Source: Carnobacterium mobile DSM 4848 (lineage in GTDB: Bacteria > Bacillota > Bacilli > Lactobacillales > Carnobacteriaceae). Taken from it: a stretch of DNA of 64,000 bases. Of the stretch, positions 27,882-36,719 are shown piece by piece. Location of the stretch: NCBI RefSeq assembly GCF_000744825.1, contig NZ_JQMR01000001.1, positions 186,001 to 250,000 on the forward strand. Reading direction: 5' to 3'. The position numbers were made by a program, and so were the translations under genes. The notes under the pieces were generated by a model. The model did not search any database and had not been told where the DNA came from. It was given only the letters and a program-made list of their open reading frames with translations. How positions within the stretch are numbered: position 1 is the first letter of the stretch; the number at the start of each line of letters is the position of its first letter.

Positions 27882-29045
27882 ATGAAAAAAGTTGTTTTTG
27901 TCATTAGAAGTTTGACTAATGCCGGGACTGAACAATCGTTGATTAAGTTAATCAATGAAATTGAAGATTATGAAATTACAGTCATGTTAGCAAGACCGGA
28001 TAAAACATTATTGCCATTAATTAATAAAAAAATTCATTTGATTGAATTATATAAACAAGGATTGGGTCTCAATATGGGACTGTATTTAAAAAGAAGCCTG
28101 AAAAAAGGAAAACTGTTAAAAGGATTATGGATGTTTTTGCAGTTATACCGTTACATTATTCTTGATCAGTTTGAACGATTAAATCAACAGTTGGTAGACA
28201 GTTATGATGTCTGCAATGAAGAATATGATGTAGCGATTGCATATGACGGCGGATCTCGAAATAGTTTAACTCCATTTGTTTTAGAAAAAATTAGAGCAAA
28301 GAAAAAAGTAATGTGGATCCATGAAGATTATTCTAAAGTACCCTCCAATGAAAAAGCTGCTGGACATCGGATTTTCCCTAGATACGATCAAACCTTTTGT
28401 GTTTCGACAGCAGCAAAAGAGAAGTTTAATGAAATTTATCCTGAGATGGAAGGAGCGACGGATGTTTTCTATTCCATTTTTAATAGCCGGGAAATCTTAG
28501 AAAAAGCTAGCGAATCAAAAAACAAGTTTCAGTACAATGGCATCAAAATATTGACAGTGGGACGCTTGGAAGAAGAAAAAGGTCAGGAACGACTACCCGC
28601 AATCGTCTCTCGTTTAAAAGAAGAGGGTTATAACTTTAAATGGTTTTTGATCGGAGAAGGTAAACTAAGAAAAAAATTAGAAGCAGAAATCAAAGAGTTG
28701 GGGATAGAAGAGTATTTGATTCTATTAGGTAAAAAAAACAACCCTTTTCCTTATTATAAATATTGTGATATTTATGTTCAGCCCTCTAAGCAAGAAGGCT
28801 ATTGTCTTTCAATGGCGGAAGCTAGTACATTTGAGAAACCCTTAGTTGCCACAAATTTTATTACAGCTAAGGAATTTATTGTCCATGGAATTGATGGACT
28901 GATCGCTGATAATAACAGTCAGTCTATTTACAAAAATGTAAAAGAAATATTAGACAATGAAGCGTTAAGACTTAAGTTTACTGAAAACAGTCAACATAAA
29001 AAAATTGATACTTTTTCAGAAATGGATAAGTTCTACGCGTTATAA
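27882..29045 (+). CDS. GT4-family glycosyltransferase, tandem copy 2
   Basis: GT-B transferase of 387 residues, paralogue of the preceding gene: VFVIRSLTNAGTEQSLIKLI, KKVMWIHEDYSK, ILTVGRLEEEKGQERL, VQPSKQEGYCLSMAEAS. ATG at 27882 follows AAGGAGTGAGTAC; an in-frame codon at 27813 lies inside the previous gene and is rejected. Compared with copy 1, the segment after the donor site keeps ATNFxTAKEFI and GLIAD, so both should be active. Specificity unknown. Confidence 0.87.
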   Translation: MKKVVFVIRSLTNAGTEQSLIKLINEIEDYEITVMLARPDKTLLPLINKKIHLIELYKQGLGLNMGLYLKRSLKKGKLLKGLWMFLQLYRYIILDQFERLNQQLVDSYDVCNEEYDVAIAYDGGSRNSLTPFVLEKIRAKKKVMWIHEDYSKVPSNEKAAGHRIFPRYDQTFCVSTAAKEKFNEIYPEMEGATDVFYSIFNSREILEKASESKNKFQYNGIKILTVGRLEEEKGQERLPAIVSRLKEEGYNFKWFLIGEGKLRKKLEAEIKELGIEEYLILLGKKNNPFPYYKYCDIYVQPSKQEGYCLSMAEASTFEKPLVATNFITAKEFIVHGIDGLIADNNSQSIYKNVKEILDNEALRLKFTENSQHKKIDTFSEMDKFYAL

Positions 29046-29069
29046 AAATTGGCTAGTTAGGAGAACTAT

Positions 29070-30611
29070 ATGAGAACAGCGAACTCTATGAAAAATGTAG
29101 CCGTTGTATTAATTGGACAAATACTGAATATCTTGTTGTCTTTCGGTTCACGTATCGTCTTTGTTAAAATGCTGAATGCTGAATATTTGGGAGTTAACGG
29201 CTTATTTACGGATGTTTTATCGATTCTTTCTCTTGCAGAACTCGGTTTTGGTTCAGCCATTATTTATGGGTTGTATAAACCGCTAGCAGTTAATAATGAA
29301 AGTAAGATAAAAGCCTTAATGAATTTCTACTCTCGAGTGTACCGATTGATTGGTTTTTCAGTTTTAGGATTGGGATTAGTTTTACTACCTTTTTTAAATG
29401 TCATTATTAAAGATGCTCCTGCTATTTCTAATTTGAATTTGATTTTTCTGCTTTATTTAGCAAACTCAGTGGTGACATACTTTTACGCTTATAAACGTTC
29501 TTTAATTATTGCAGATCAGAAGAATTACATTGTCACATTTTACAAAAGCGGCTTCTTTGCAGTTGTAACTATTGTTCAAGTCGTCATCTTGTTAGTGACA
29601 CAAAACTTCATTTTGTATTTGCTAGTAAAGATCATCTTTTCTCTGATTGAAAATATTCTATTATCGCGAAAAGCAGATATTCTTTATCCTTTTTTAAAAG
29701 ATAAAAATAAAGAAAAATTAGCAGTAGCTGACCGTAAAGCCATTTTCCGTAATGTTAAAGCGATGATGTACCACCGGATAGGTTCCGTAGTAGTTGAAGG
29801 TACAGATAATATTCTTATTTCTTCAATTGTAGGAATTGTATGGGTAGGTTTTTATTCAAATTATTCTTTAATTATCGGGGCAATCAATTCTATCGTAAAC
29901 CAAATCTTTGAATCGGTCACCGCAAGTGTTGGGAATTTAAATGTCGTTGAAAGTGAAGATAAATCATTCGATATTTATAAAGTTATGCTTTTTCTGAATT
30001 TTTGGATTTTCGGGTTTTGTGCGATTTCGCTCTGGATACTGTTTAATCCCTTTATCACATTATGGCTAGGCTCCAATTTTGTAATGAACCACTGGATCGT
30101 AGCTTTGATCGTAATCAATTTTTATACAAAAGGATTTAGAAAAGCAACCTTGGTGTTTAAAGATGCCTATGGGTTGTTTTGGAATGATCGCTATAAACCC
30201 GTAGCAGAAGCAACGGTTAATTTGATTGCTTCAGTGATCTTAGCTAAATACTATGGAATTGCAGGGATTTTATTGGGAACTTTTATTAGCAGTATGACGA
30301 CTGTTTTTTGGATTGAGCCGTTAGTCTTGTATAAGAATGGGTTTAAGCGCAGTGTTTTTGACTATTTTAAACGTTATGCAAAATATGCTGGAGCCACGTT
30401 CTGTGCGGCAGGATTGACAAGCCTGGCCGGTTCGTTTGCAGGAGAGCAAGGGATAAATTCTTTTATCCTTAAAGCATTTATGTGTTTGATTATTCCAAAT
30501 ACTTTCTTCCTGTTGCTTTTTTACCGGGCTGATGAGTTCAAATATGTAATGGAAATGCTGAGAGGGCTGTTTAAAAGAAAAAAATTAGCTAAAGTAAACC
30601 ATTCAGAATAA
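29070..30611 (+). CDS. Wzx-type polysaccharide flippase
   Basis: MOP-superfamily exporter of 513 residues with about 12-14 membrane segments, a typical N-terminus (SMKNVAVVLIGQILNILLSF) and NAEYLGVNGLFTDVLSILSLAELG, which is a hallmark of Gram-positive capsule/teichoic flippases. It moves the undecaprenyl-linked repeat unit to the outer face. ATG follows TTAGGAGAAC. Its presence shows the operon uses the Wzx/Wzy route rather than an ABC exporter. Confidence 0.9.
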   Translation: MRTANSMKNVAVVLIGQILNILLSFGSRIVFVKMLNAEYLGVNGLFTDVLSILSLAELGFGSAIIYGLYKPLAVNNESKIKALMNFYSRVYRLIGFSVLGLGLVLLPFLNVIIKDAPAISNLNLIFLLYLANSVVTYFYAYKRSLIIADQKNYIVTFYKSGFFAVVTIVQVVILLVTQNFILYLLVKIIFSLIENILLSRKADILYPFLKDKNKEKLAVADRKAIFRNVKAMMYHRIGSVVVEGTDNILISSIVGIVWVGFYSNYSLIIGAINSIVNQIFESVTASVGNLNVVESEDKSFDIYKVMLFLNFWIFGFCAISLWILFNPFITLWLGSNFVMNHWIVALIVINFYTKGFRKATLVFKDAYGLFWNDRYKPVAEATVNLIASVILAKYYGIAGILLGTFISSMTTVFWIEPLVLYKNGFKRSVFDYFKRYAKYAGATFCAAGLTSLAGSFAGEQGINSFILKAFMCLIIPNTFFLLLFYRADEFKYVMEMLRGLFKRKKLAKVNHSE

Positions 30612-30672
30612 ACCTTCCGCCAGCTAGCTTTATGATGGCTTGAAGAGAAGACGATCCAAAGGAGGAAATTAA

Positions 30673-31785
30673 ATGTCACAGCCAAAAATCAGTATTATTT
30701 TACCTGTTTACAATACCGAACAGTTTCTTGATACGTGCTTAACCAGCATTTTAAATCAAACGTTTAAAGAGATTGAAGTCATTTGTGTAGATGATGGTTC
30801 TCCTGACAATAGTTTACGTTTCTTAAAAAAAATGGCTAAAAAAGATGAACGAATAAAAGTAATTAGTCAGCAAAATCAAGGAGTCTCTGAAGCTAGAAAC
30901 CATGCTTTACAATATGTTAATGGAGAGTTTTTAATGTACATCGATAGCGATGACTGGATTGAGCTGGATACTTGTGAAATAGCCTATCGTGCGGCTTTGG
31001 AGGAGAAAGCAGACGTTGTCTTATGGTCTTACATCAGAGAATATGCCAACAATCCTAAGCCTAAAGAAATATTTAAACAAGAAAAGATCGTTTTCGAACA
31101 GTCGGAAGTAGCTTCAAAGCTGCATAGACGTATGGTTGGATTGGTAGGAAAAGAACTAGAAAAACCGGAAAATGCTGATGCTATTGTAACTTCTTGGGGG
31201 AAATTATATAGAACGGCTCTTATCAAAGAAAACCAAATCAAATTCATCAATACAAAAATTATCGGTACAGAAGATGCCTTGTTTAATATATATGTCTTTG
31301 GTTATGTCACAAAAGCCGTTTATCTTAACCGTCATTTGTATCACTACCGGAAAGATAATGAAATTTCTCTAACTTCTCTTTATAAAGAACGACTATTTAC
31401 TCAAACTCAAATGAAATTTGATTTAATAGAAAAATACCTCTCTGAATTCAATCTTAATGAGGATTATGTAACAGCGTTAAACAATCGTATAGCTCTATCT
31501 TTGGTTGAATTAGGCTTAAATGTTTTAATGAGCGAACGAAAAATGATCGAAAAGATAAGAGAGTTAAAAAAAATATTATCAACTGAACGGTATAAAACAG
31601 CATACCAACACTTAGACAACCGCTATTTTCCGATTCATTGGAAAGTCTTCTATCGCTGTGCTGAATCTAACTTTGCCACCGGAGTATATGGGCTTATTTG
31701 GCTCATTAGCAAATTGAGAAACGGCAATCGTCCAGCAAAAAATACAGATTCTACCCATACTCCATTGCAAACGGAAATGAGGTGA
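30673..31785 (+). CDS. GT2-family glycosyltransferase
   Basis: GT-A fold transferase of 370 residues. The N-terminal domain has SIILPVYNTEQFLDTCLTSI, VICVDDGSPDNS, GVSEARNHAL and the metal-binding MYIDSDDWI. The C-terminal 150 residues are helical and characteristic of CpsJ/EpsJ-like enzymes. ATG has CAAAGGAGGAAATTAA. The next gene starts 4 bases after its stop codon. Donor unknown. Confidence 0.9.
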   Translation: MSQPKISIILPVYNTEQFLDTCLTSILNQTFKEIEVICVDDGSPDNSLRFLKKMAKKDERIKVISQQNQGVSEARNHALQYVNGEFLMYIDSDDWIELDTCEIAYRAALEEKADVVLWSYIREYANNPKPKEIFKQEKIVFEQSEVASKLHRRMVGLVGKELEKPENADAIVTSWGKLYRTALIKENQIKFINTKIIGTEDALFNIYVFGYVTKAVYLNRHLYHYRKDNEISLTSLYKERLFTQTQMKFDLIEKYLSEFNLNEDYVTALNNRIALSLVELGLNVLMSERKMIEKIRELKKILSTERYKTAYQHLDNRYFPIHWKVFYRCAESNFATGVYGLIWLISKLRNGNRPAKNTDSTHTPLQTEMR

Positions 31786-31789
31786 AAAA

Positions 31790-32761
31790 GTGAATACTAG
31801 ACACGCTTATCTGATAATGGCTCATCATCAATTTGATGTATTGGAACGCTTGATTTCTCAATTAGATGATGAAAGAAATGATATTTATCTTCATATTGAT
31901 AAAAAAGTTAGTCATTTTGATTTTAAAAAGATTCGTTCGCTTGCTTTAAAATCATCGGTTTATTTTGTTCCTCGAATCAATGTAAATTGGGGAGGATACA
32001 GTCAAATTCAGTGTGAACTGATTTTATTGAAGGCAGCAGTCCAACGAAATTATCGTTATTATCACTTGCTGTCTGGTTCTGATCTGCCTTTAAAGACACA
32101 AGATGAAATTCATACTTTTTTTCAATACTATGATGGCATCGAGTTTGTCCACTTTTCAAAGGAGACTAAACCGGAAATGAAAAAAATTTACTCGCGTATT
32201 TCACGTTATCATTTGTTTCAAGATACCGCTTCAAGATTTTCTTTTAAAAAGCTGCGGTTTTATACTACTGCTTTGGATAAAAGTGTTTTGCTTTTTCAAC
32301 GAATCATTAGAACCAATCGGCTAAAGCAAGCCCCTTTTACTTTGAAATTCGGGTCTTCTTGGTTTAGCATTACCGATGAATGTGCAAACTTTGTTATTTC
32401 AAAAGAACCATGGATCGAACAATTCTTTTCCCGTTCTAAGTGCGCAGATGAATTGTTTTTACAAACGTTACTTTATCACTCTCCTTTTAAAAAACGATTA
32501 TCCGTTAAAAGAAGCGACCAGGAACAATACAGTAATATGCGCAAAATCGATTGGGGAAAAAAGCCGAAAAGAAAAAATCCTTCTATTTGGACAGAAACTG
32601 ATTATGGAAATTTAGTGTCTTCTGAAGCTTTATTTGCTCGGAAATTTGATTCAGCGGTTGATTCAACTATCATTGAATCACTATGTATGTATTTGGATAG
32701 TAAAAAATTCACACAACAAGAGACGAACAGAAGACAAGAACGAGATGTACTCAATAGTTGA
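31790..32761 (+). CDS. GT14 (core-2/I-branching type) glycosyltransferase
   Basis: Transferase of 323 residues resembling bacterial members of GT14: HAYLIMAHHQFDVLERLI, DIYLHIDKK, NWGGYSQIQCELILLKAA, YYHLLSGSDLPLKTQDEI, then KFGSSWFSITDECANFV and CADELFLQTLL. Animal relatives add beta-1,6-GlcNAc branches; bacterial ones transfer varied sugars. GTG start at 31790 with GAGGTGA before it. A strong hairpin overlaps its stop codon. Confidence 0.85.
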   Translation: MNTRHAYLIMAHHQFDVLERLISQLDDERNDIYLHIDKKVSHFDFKKIRSLALKSSVYFVPRINVNWGGYSQIQCELILLKAAVQRNYRYYHLLSGSDLPLKTQDEIHTFFQYYDGIEFVHFSKETKPEMKKIYSRISRYHLFQDTASRFSFKKLRFYTTALDKSVLLFQRIIRTNRLKQAPFTLKFGSSWFSITDECANFVISKEPWIEQFFSRSKCADELFLQTLLYHSPFKKRLSVKRSDQEQYSNMRKIDWGKKPKRKNPSIWTETDYGNLVSSEALFARKFDSAVDSTIIESLCMYLDSKKFTQQETNRRQERDVLNS

Positions 32762-32782
32762 TAAACTGATATTGAGTACATC
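32744..32782 (+). terminator. Hairpin overlapping the GT14 stop codon
   Basis: Perfect 13-bp arms GATGTACTCAATA (32744-32756) and TATTGAGTACATC (32770-32782). Only a short, mixed T tract follows (CATTTTC), so it probably attenuates rather than fully stops transcription into the last gene of the operon. Confidence 0.6.
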
Positions 32783-32845
32783 CATTTTCTCGGTAGAGGA
32801 AAGAAGGATTACATAGTCAAATGAAACGAGTAAGGAGGCCGTTGT

Positions 32846-33817
32846 ATGATATCCATTATTGTTTCAATTTATAATGCTGAAAATTATCTGTCTAAGTGTT
32901 TGAATGATTTAAGATACCAAACGTATCATAAATTGGAAATTATATTAGTGAATAATGGTTCAACAGATGCAAGTGGAGAAATATGTGAACGATTTTCCCG
33001 CGCGGACCCTCGATTCAAAGTCATTCATAAAAGTAATTTTGGGATATCTGCTGCTTACAATGCTGGTTTATTGATTGCCAACGGGAAATACGTTAGTTTT
33101 GTTAATGCATTAGATCGAGTAGATGGGATGATGTTTGAGAGCTTGCTTTCATTAAGTTTAAAGACAGGAGCAGATATGGTTATTTGCAGCTATATTGAAG
33201 AGACTCATCATCATTCAAGTAAGCCGCTTAAACCCTATCGTATTCAAGAATGGTCTTCTTCACAAGCTATTCAGCAAGAGATCAATCGGGAAACAATGCA
33301 AGGATTTATGAACAATAAATTGTTTATGATGGATTTATTTAAAGAATCTATTACGCTTCGGTTTAATCCATCTATTTATTTTTTTGAAGATTTGCTTTTG
33401 TGTATTGAATGTATGCTGAAAAGCAAAAAAATTATTTACACATCAACTTCGTACTACCATAGTTTCAAGAATCGTTACCCCTTGAAAACGTCCTTATCGC
33501 TTATGGAATGGAAAACAGGTTTAACGGCATTATTAACGGTGATTGTTTTATGCGAGTCTTTAGAAGAGAGTAATGTGACGATACTAAAGGAACGTTATAC
33601 CGCCTTGAATTTAGAATTATTGATGCAAGCTTATGACCAAGCTTCTCGTGATCAGGGAGTCATTAATGAGCTCAAACATAATTTATACCGCTATAAATTA
33701 ACAGAGTTAAAGAATAAAAAGTTGCGTATGGCTTGTTTAACTGCTCGTAATAATGTGAGATTCAGCTATTGTATATGGAAGCGGTCAAATAAAAAATCGT
33801 TAATAAGTATAAAATAG
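32846..33817 (+). CDS. GT2-family glycosyltransferase with altered metal motif
   Basis: GT-A type protein of 323 residues with SIIVSIYNAENYLSKCLNDL, ILVNNGSTDASGEICERFS and ISAAYNAGLLIANGKYVSF. Where relatives have DSDD, this protein reads N87-A88-L89-D90, so two of the metal- and nucleotide-binding acids are gone. It may be inactive, have a changed mechanism, or serve as a partner of another transferase. The start is good (AAGGAGGCCGTTGT before ATG) and the frame is intact, so it is not obviously a pseudogene. Last gene of the operon, after an internal hairpin. Confidence 0.8.
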   Translation: MISIIVSIYNAENYLSKCLNDLRYQTYHKLEIILVNNGSTDASGEICERFSRADPRFKVIHKSNFGISAAYNAGLLIANGKYVSFVNALDRVDGMMFESLLSLSLKTGADMVICSYIEETHHHSSKPLKPYRIQEWSSSQAIQQEINRETMQGFMNNKLFMMDLFKESITLRFNPSIYFFEDLLLCIECMLKSKKIIYTSTSYYHSFKNRYPLKTSLSLMEWKTGLTALLTVIVLCESLEESNVTILKERYTALNLELLMQAYDQASRDQGVINELKHNLYRYKLTELKNKKLRMACLTARNNVRFSYCIWKRSNKKSLISIK

Positions 33818-33876
33818 ACTAATTAGGGGTGTTCCTTTTAATTTCTCATTAACCAATGAAACCTTCTTGAAAGACC

Positions 33877-33904
33877 AAAGCCAAAGCGGATGCCTTGGCT
33901 TTTC
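33877..33904 (+). terminator. Terminator of the polysaccharide operon
   Basis: AAAGCCAAAGC (33877-33887) pairs with GCCTTGGCTTT (33892-33902) with one mismatch and a short T tract after it. Confidence 0.7.
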
Positions 33905-33993
33905 TTACTGGAAAAAAGCTATAAAAAAAAGAAGAATGGAAAAACATATGGTAAACTAGAAAGAAAAGCAGGGAATAAAGGGAGCGGATCAAG

Positions 33994-34548
33994 TTGAAGC
34001 TACATACTAGTTATCCAACACAATGGATTGGTTTAAAACCAGTACGATTTCGTAAATACCGCACATGGATCAACAACCAAAAGCCAGGTATTTGTGGTAC
34101 ATATGTCAGTGCTGTTTTATTGCACGACACTTATTTGCATCGATACGGGGTCGATGTTTCTAAAGAAAAATTATTAAAAGGATTAAAATCAGTGATTGAT
34201 GATACTTTTCCTTATCGAGGCACTTTTCCATGGGATTTGTGGCATGGATTGAATACAGTCTTAAAAGGCAATCCAGATTATCAAGCGAAGATGCTGTTTG
34301 TTCCTGACAAAAAGTTAGTTGAATTATTAAACCAACCAGATCCAATGCCGGTAGCTGTTGGAACTACTCGTTTATTAGGAAGCCGGTATAAAAACCATTG
34401 GGTACTGGTCTATGCTTACGGGTACAATAAAAAAGGAAAATTATTTTTTAAAGCTTACGATAACCACGGTCGAAGTACGGCTATTTTACCAGCCTCGCAA
34501 ACGTTTGGCTGTGTCTGGCTGAGCGCAAAAAAACAAGCAGTGAAGTAA
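33994..34548 (+). CDS. C39-like cysteine peptidase-fold protein
   Basis: Protein of 184 residues with the layout of papain-like C39-type domains: Cys34 in KPGICGTYVSAVLL, His135 in KNHWVLVYAY and Asp156 in AYDNHGRS. No signal peptide or membrane segment. TTG start at 33994 with AAAGGGAG before it. It is not a bacteriocin-exporter peptidase, since no ABC domain is attached and no bacteriocin-like gene is near. A role in cleaving a small peptide or amide bond is possible; the function is unknown. Confidence 0.65.
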   Translation: MKLHTSYPTQWIGLKPVRFRKYRTWINNQKPGICGTYVSAVLLHDTYLHRYGVDVSKEKLLKGLKSVIDDTFPYRGTFPWDLWHGLNTVLKGNPDYQAKMLFVPDKKLVELLNQPDPMPVAVGTTRLLGSRYKNHWVLVYAYGYNKKGKLFFKAYDNHGRSTAILPASQTFGCVWLSAKKQAVK

Positions 34549-34566
34549 ACTTCATTGCTTGTTTTT
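34531..34566. terminator. Bidirectional terminator between convergent genes
   Basis: AAACAAGCAGTGAAG (34531-34545) and CTTCATTGCTTGTTT (34550-34564) pair with one mismatch, overlapping the end of the C39-like gene. An A-run on the left and a T-run on the right allow it to act on both strands. Confidence 0.85.
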
Positions 34567-34591
34567 TTGATGTGATAGAGGCTGAATTGTT

Positions 34592-35263
34592 TTATCTGAT
34601 ACTGACTGCTTCAGAACGTACTTCATTTAAGCGATCGTTTACTATAGCAATAATTTTTTCGGCATCAGCCGGATTTTCTAAATCGTGCTTATCGATATCA
34701 ATAATGAGAGTTGGGCTCTTATCATAAGAGGCGAACCAGCTGTCATATTGGCTATGGAGATGAGTGTAATAGTCTAACAATCCTTGATTGCCTTCGATTT
34801 GTTCGAAGACGCGTCCGCGTTTTTCGATTCGATTAAGAACTGTACTCAACGAGCCGCGAAGATAGATCAACAAATCAGGCGATTTTTTTGGCATACCGTC
34901 CAGTTCTTCCATCATGTTATCTAACAGGTCTAAATAAGTATCCATTTCGGCATCACTCATATTGCCTTCTTCATAATTAATTTTTGTGAATAAAGCATCT
35001 TCGTAAATAGAACGGTCTAAAACGTTGTTTTCATGTAAAAAGGCAGCTTTAATACTGCGAAAACGACTATTCAAGAAATAAATTTGTAGAGAAAAAGCCC
35101 ATCTTTTCGGATCCTCATAAAATTTTTCTAAAATACGGTTATCGTCTACACTTTCATAAAAAGCTTCGCTTCCTAACGCATCAGATATTAATTTTGTATA
35201 AGTACTTTTACCAGCACCTATCATACCAGCTAAAACAATCACAGCTTTTTGTTCCCCTTTCAC
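34592..35263 (-). CDS. Deoxynucleoside kinase (dAK/dGK type)
   Basis: Deoxyribonucleoside kinase of 223 residues in the dNK family of lactic acid bacteria and bacilli. P-loop GMIGAGKST near residues 13-21; DRSIYED carries the catalytic Asp-Arg; SPDLLIYLRGSLSTVLNRIEKRGR is the lid/base-recognition part. It salvages deoxyadenosine, deoxyguanosine or deoxycytidine using ATP. GTG start at 35263 with GAGAGTGA before it. Monocistronic and convergent with the C39-like gene. The exact base preference cannot be read. Confidence 0.92.
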   Translation of the reverse strand: MKGEQKAVIVLAGMIGAGKSTYTKLISDALGSEAFYESVDDNRILEKFYEDPKRWAFSLQIYFLNSRFRSIKAAFLHENNVLDRSIYEDALFTKINYEEGNMSDAEMDTYLDLLDNMMEELDGMPKKSPDLLIYLRGSLSTVLNRIEKRGRVFEQIEGNQGLLDYYTHLHSQYDSWFASYDKSPTLIIDIDKHDLENPADAEKIIAIVNDRLNEVRSEAVSIR

Positions 35264-35677
35264 TTGACGGTCACTCTCCTATCAAAGACCGGTGTCGTCT
35301 TCGTTGATTTGCATTTATTAGTATACCATAATTTCTAAAGCGAAACGGTCAGAAATTTTGTTTATTTGCTATTTCTTGTTTAGTTTTGAACAAACCATGA
35401 CAATGTTAAGTTGTTTCATTAAATGGGAAAACTGTATAAATAACTTATCCTGCTTATGTTGTAAGTTATCGACTTTTTTTAACATAATCACGAGTTGGTT
35501 CATTGAGATAGTGCTTGAATGCAGTTAAAAATAACGGATCTAAGGGCTCTTCTTTGATTGCCCATTTAGTTTTTGCTATTATTAAGTGAGAAGGAAAGCG
35601 CCTTATTTAATAGCAGACGACTTTTCGCAGTTACTGATCAATAGAATGATGAAAATTGGGAATGGAGTGTGAAGATT
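35264..35677. other. Divergent intergenic region, dNK and first YflT gene
   Basis: No gene seen. On the plus strand TTGTTT (35411-35416) and TATAAA (35435-35440) are 18 bases apart and could be a promoter. An 8-bp stem ATAACTTA/TAAGTTAT (35440-35469) with seven T residues after it follows immediately; it looks like a terminator or attenuator, but its place over the -10 box makes its role unclear. TTTGAT (35552-35557) with TATTAT (35576-35581) is a second weak promoter candidate. Confidence 0.45.
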
Positions 35678-36571
35678 ATGGATAGACGTGTAGAAGGAAC
35701 GTATACCTCAACAGATGAAACAGTAAAAGCTGTTGAACGTTTGTTAAATGAGGGGTATGTGGCCGATGAGATTTTAATTATCACAGACAACAACCACGAG
35801 AATGAATTAGAAGATTTGACATTAGTGGATGTGGAAGCAGTAGAGACTGAAGAGGAAGACTCTTTATGGGACAAGATTAAAGATACGTTTAATTTTGGAA
35901 ACTACAATGAAGGAAATGACGCAAATCCTTTAGTGGAATATGGAATAGACGCCGAAGCTGCGGAGCATTTTAATGAAGCTTTGGAAAATCGAGAAACCAT
36001 CATTTTATTAGACAGCACTGCTCCTGCTAATATTGAACACTTATCTACTGTCAATGAAGAAGTATTAAACGGGGAAGGGATGGAAGATACAGAAATGGCA
36101 CCAAATAATGAAAATAAGAATAAGAGTGAAGATGTGGAACCTAGTGAAGTTAAAACTAAAGAAGCGATGAAGCCGGAATCTGGTGAAGAAGAACAATTTG
36201 ATCCTTCAAAAGCTCAATCAGCGAGAGAAGACGTAGCTGGAACTTCAGTAGCCTCTTCGCCTGATAAAGGGCAAAGACAAGATGAAGCTGGTGAGCCGAT
36301 CGATAAACATAAAAATTCAGTAGAAGGATTGCCGCAGTTGACAGGCGATGAACAAACAGTTGAAACTGATGAGTCGAATCATGTTTATCCAGACAACATT
36401 AGCAAAGGAGTTGTGGGCGAAGATACTGCAAAAAATTCCCCGCTTAATGCTGAGCCTAGACAAGAAGAATATCCAGATGCTCATAAAAATATACCTGAAA
36501 GTGATGCGTATTATGGCGGCAAATACGAAGACGCCGGTGGAAAAACGATTAAAGATGATGAAAAGAAATAA
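35678..36571 (+). CDS. YflT-domain general stress protein with acidic tail
   Basis: Protein of 297 residues. The first about 110 residues form a YflT/GSP17M-type domain (RRVEGTYTSTDETVKAVERL, ADEILIITDN, YGIDAEAAEHFNEALENRET, IILLD). The rest, about 185 residues, is very acidic and polar, rich in Glu, Asp, Asn and Lys, and predicted unstructured. ATG at 35678 is preferred to a GTG at 35669. Cytoplasmic. Related to the gene at 37652, with an SDR gene in between. Family members are induced by heat, salt or ethanol; that is family knowledge, and the molecular role is unknown. Confidence 0.85.
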   Translation: MDRRVEGTYTSTDETVKAVERLLNEGYVADEILIITDNNHENELEDLTLVDVEAVETEEEDSLWDKIKDTFNFGNYNEGNDANPLVEYGIDAEAAEHFNEALENRETIILLDSTAPANIEHLSTVNEEVLNGEGMEDTEMAPNNENKNKSEDVEPSEVKTKEAMKPESGEEEQFDPSKAQSAREDVAGTSVASSPDKGQRQDEAGEPIDKHKNSVEGLPQLTGDEQTVETDESNHVYPDNISKGVVGEDTAKNSPLNAEPRQEEYPDAHKNIPESDAYYGGKYEDAGGKTIKDDEKK

Positions 36572-36579
36572 AATGGATA

Positions 36580-36619
36580 AAAGGCTCGATAAAAAAGTAA
36601 CCGAGCCTTTTATTTTTTA
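36580..36619 (+). terminator. Terminator after the first YflT gene
   Basis: Perfect 9-bp arms AAAGGCTCG (36580-36588) and CGAGCCTTT (36602-36610), then TATTTTTT. Confidence 0.85.
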
Positions 36620-36719
36620 AAGAAAATAGAAAGGACAAGTGTTCTTTTTTGAATCCGCTTTTTATATTTGATACGATAAAGTCGAAGGAAAAAATAGATT
36701 TAAGAAGGTAGGGATAGAG

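Noticed and set aside
34592-35263. Thymidylate or guanylate kinase
   Set aside because: The DRSIYED motif and overall layout are those of deoxynucleoside kinases, not nucleotide kinases.
36348-36620. Small basic protein overlapping the YflT gene
   Set aside because: It is in an alternate frame of a real gene, has no ribosome site and runs into the terminator.
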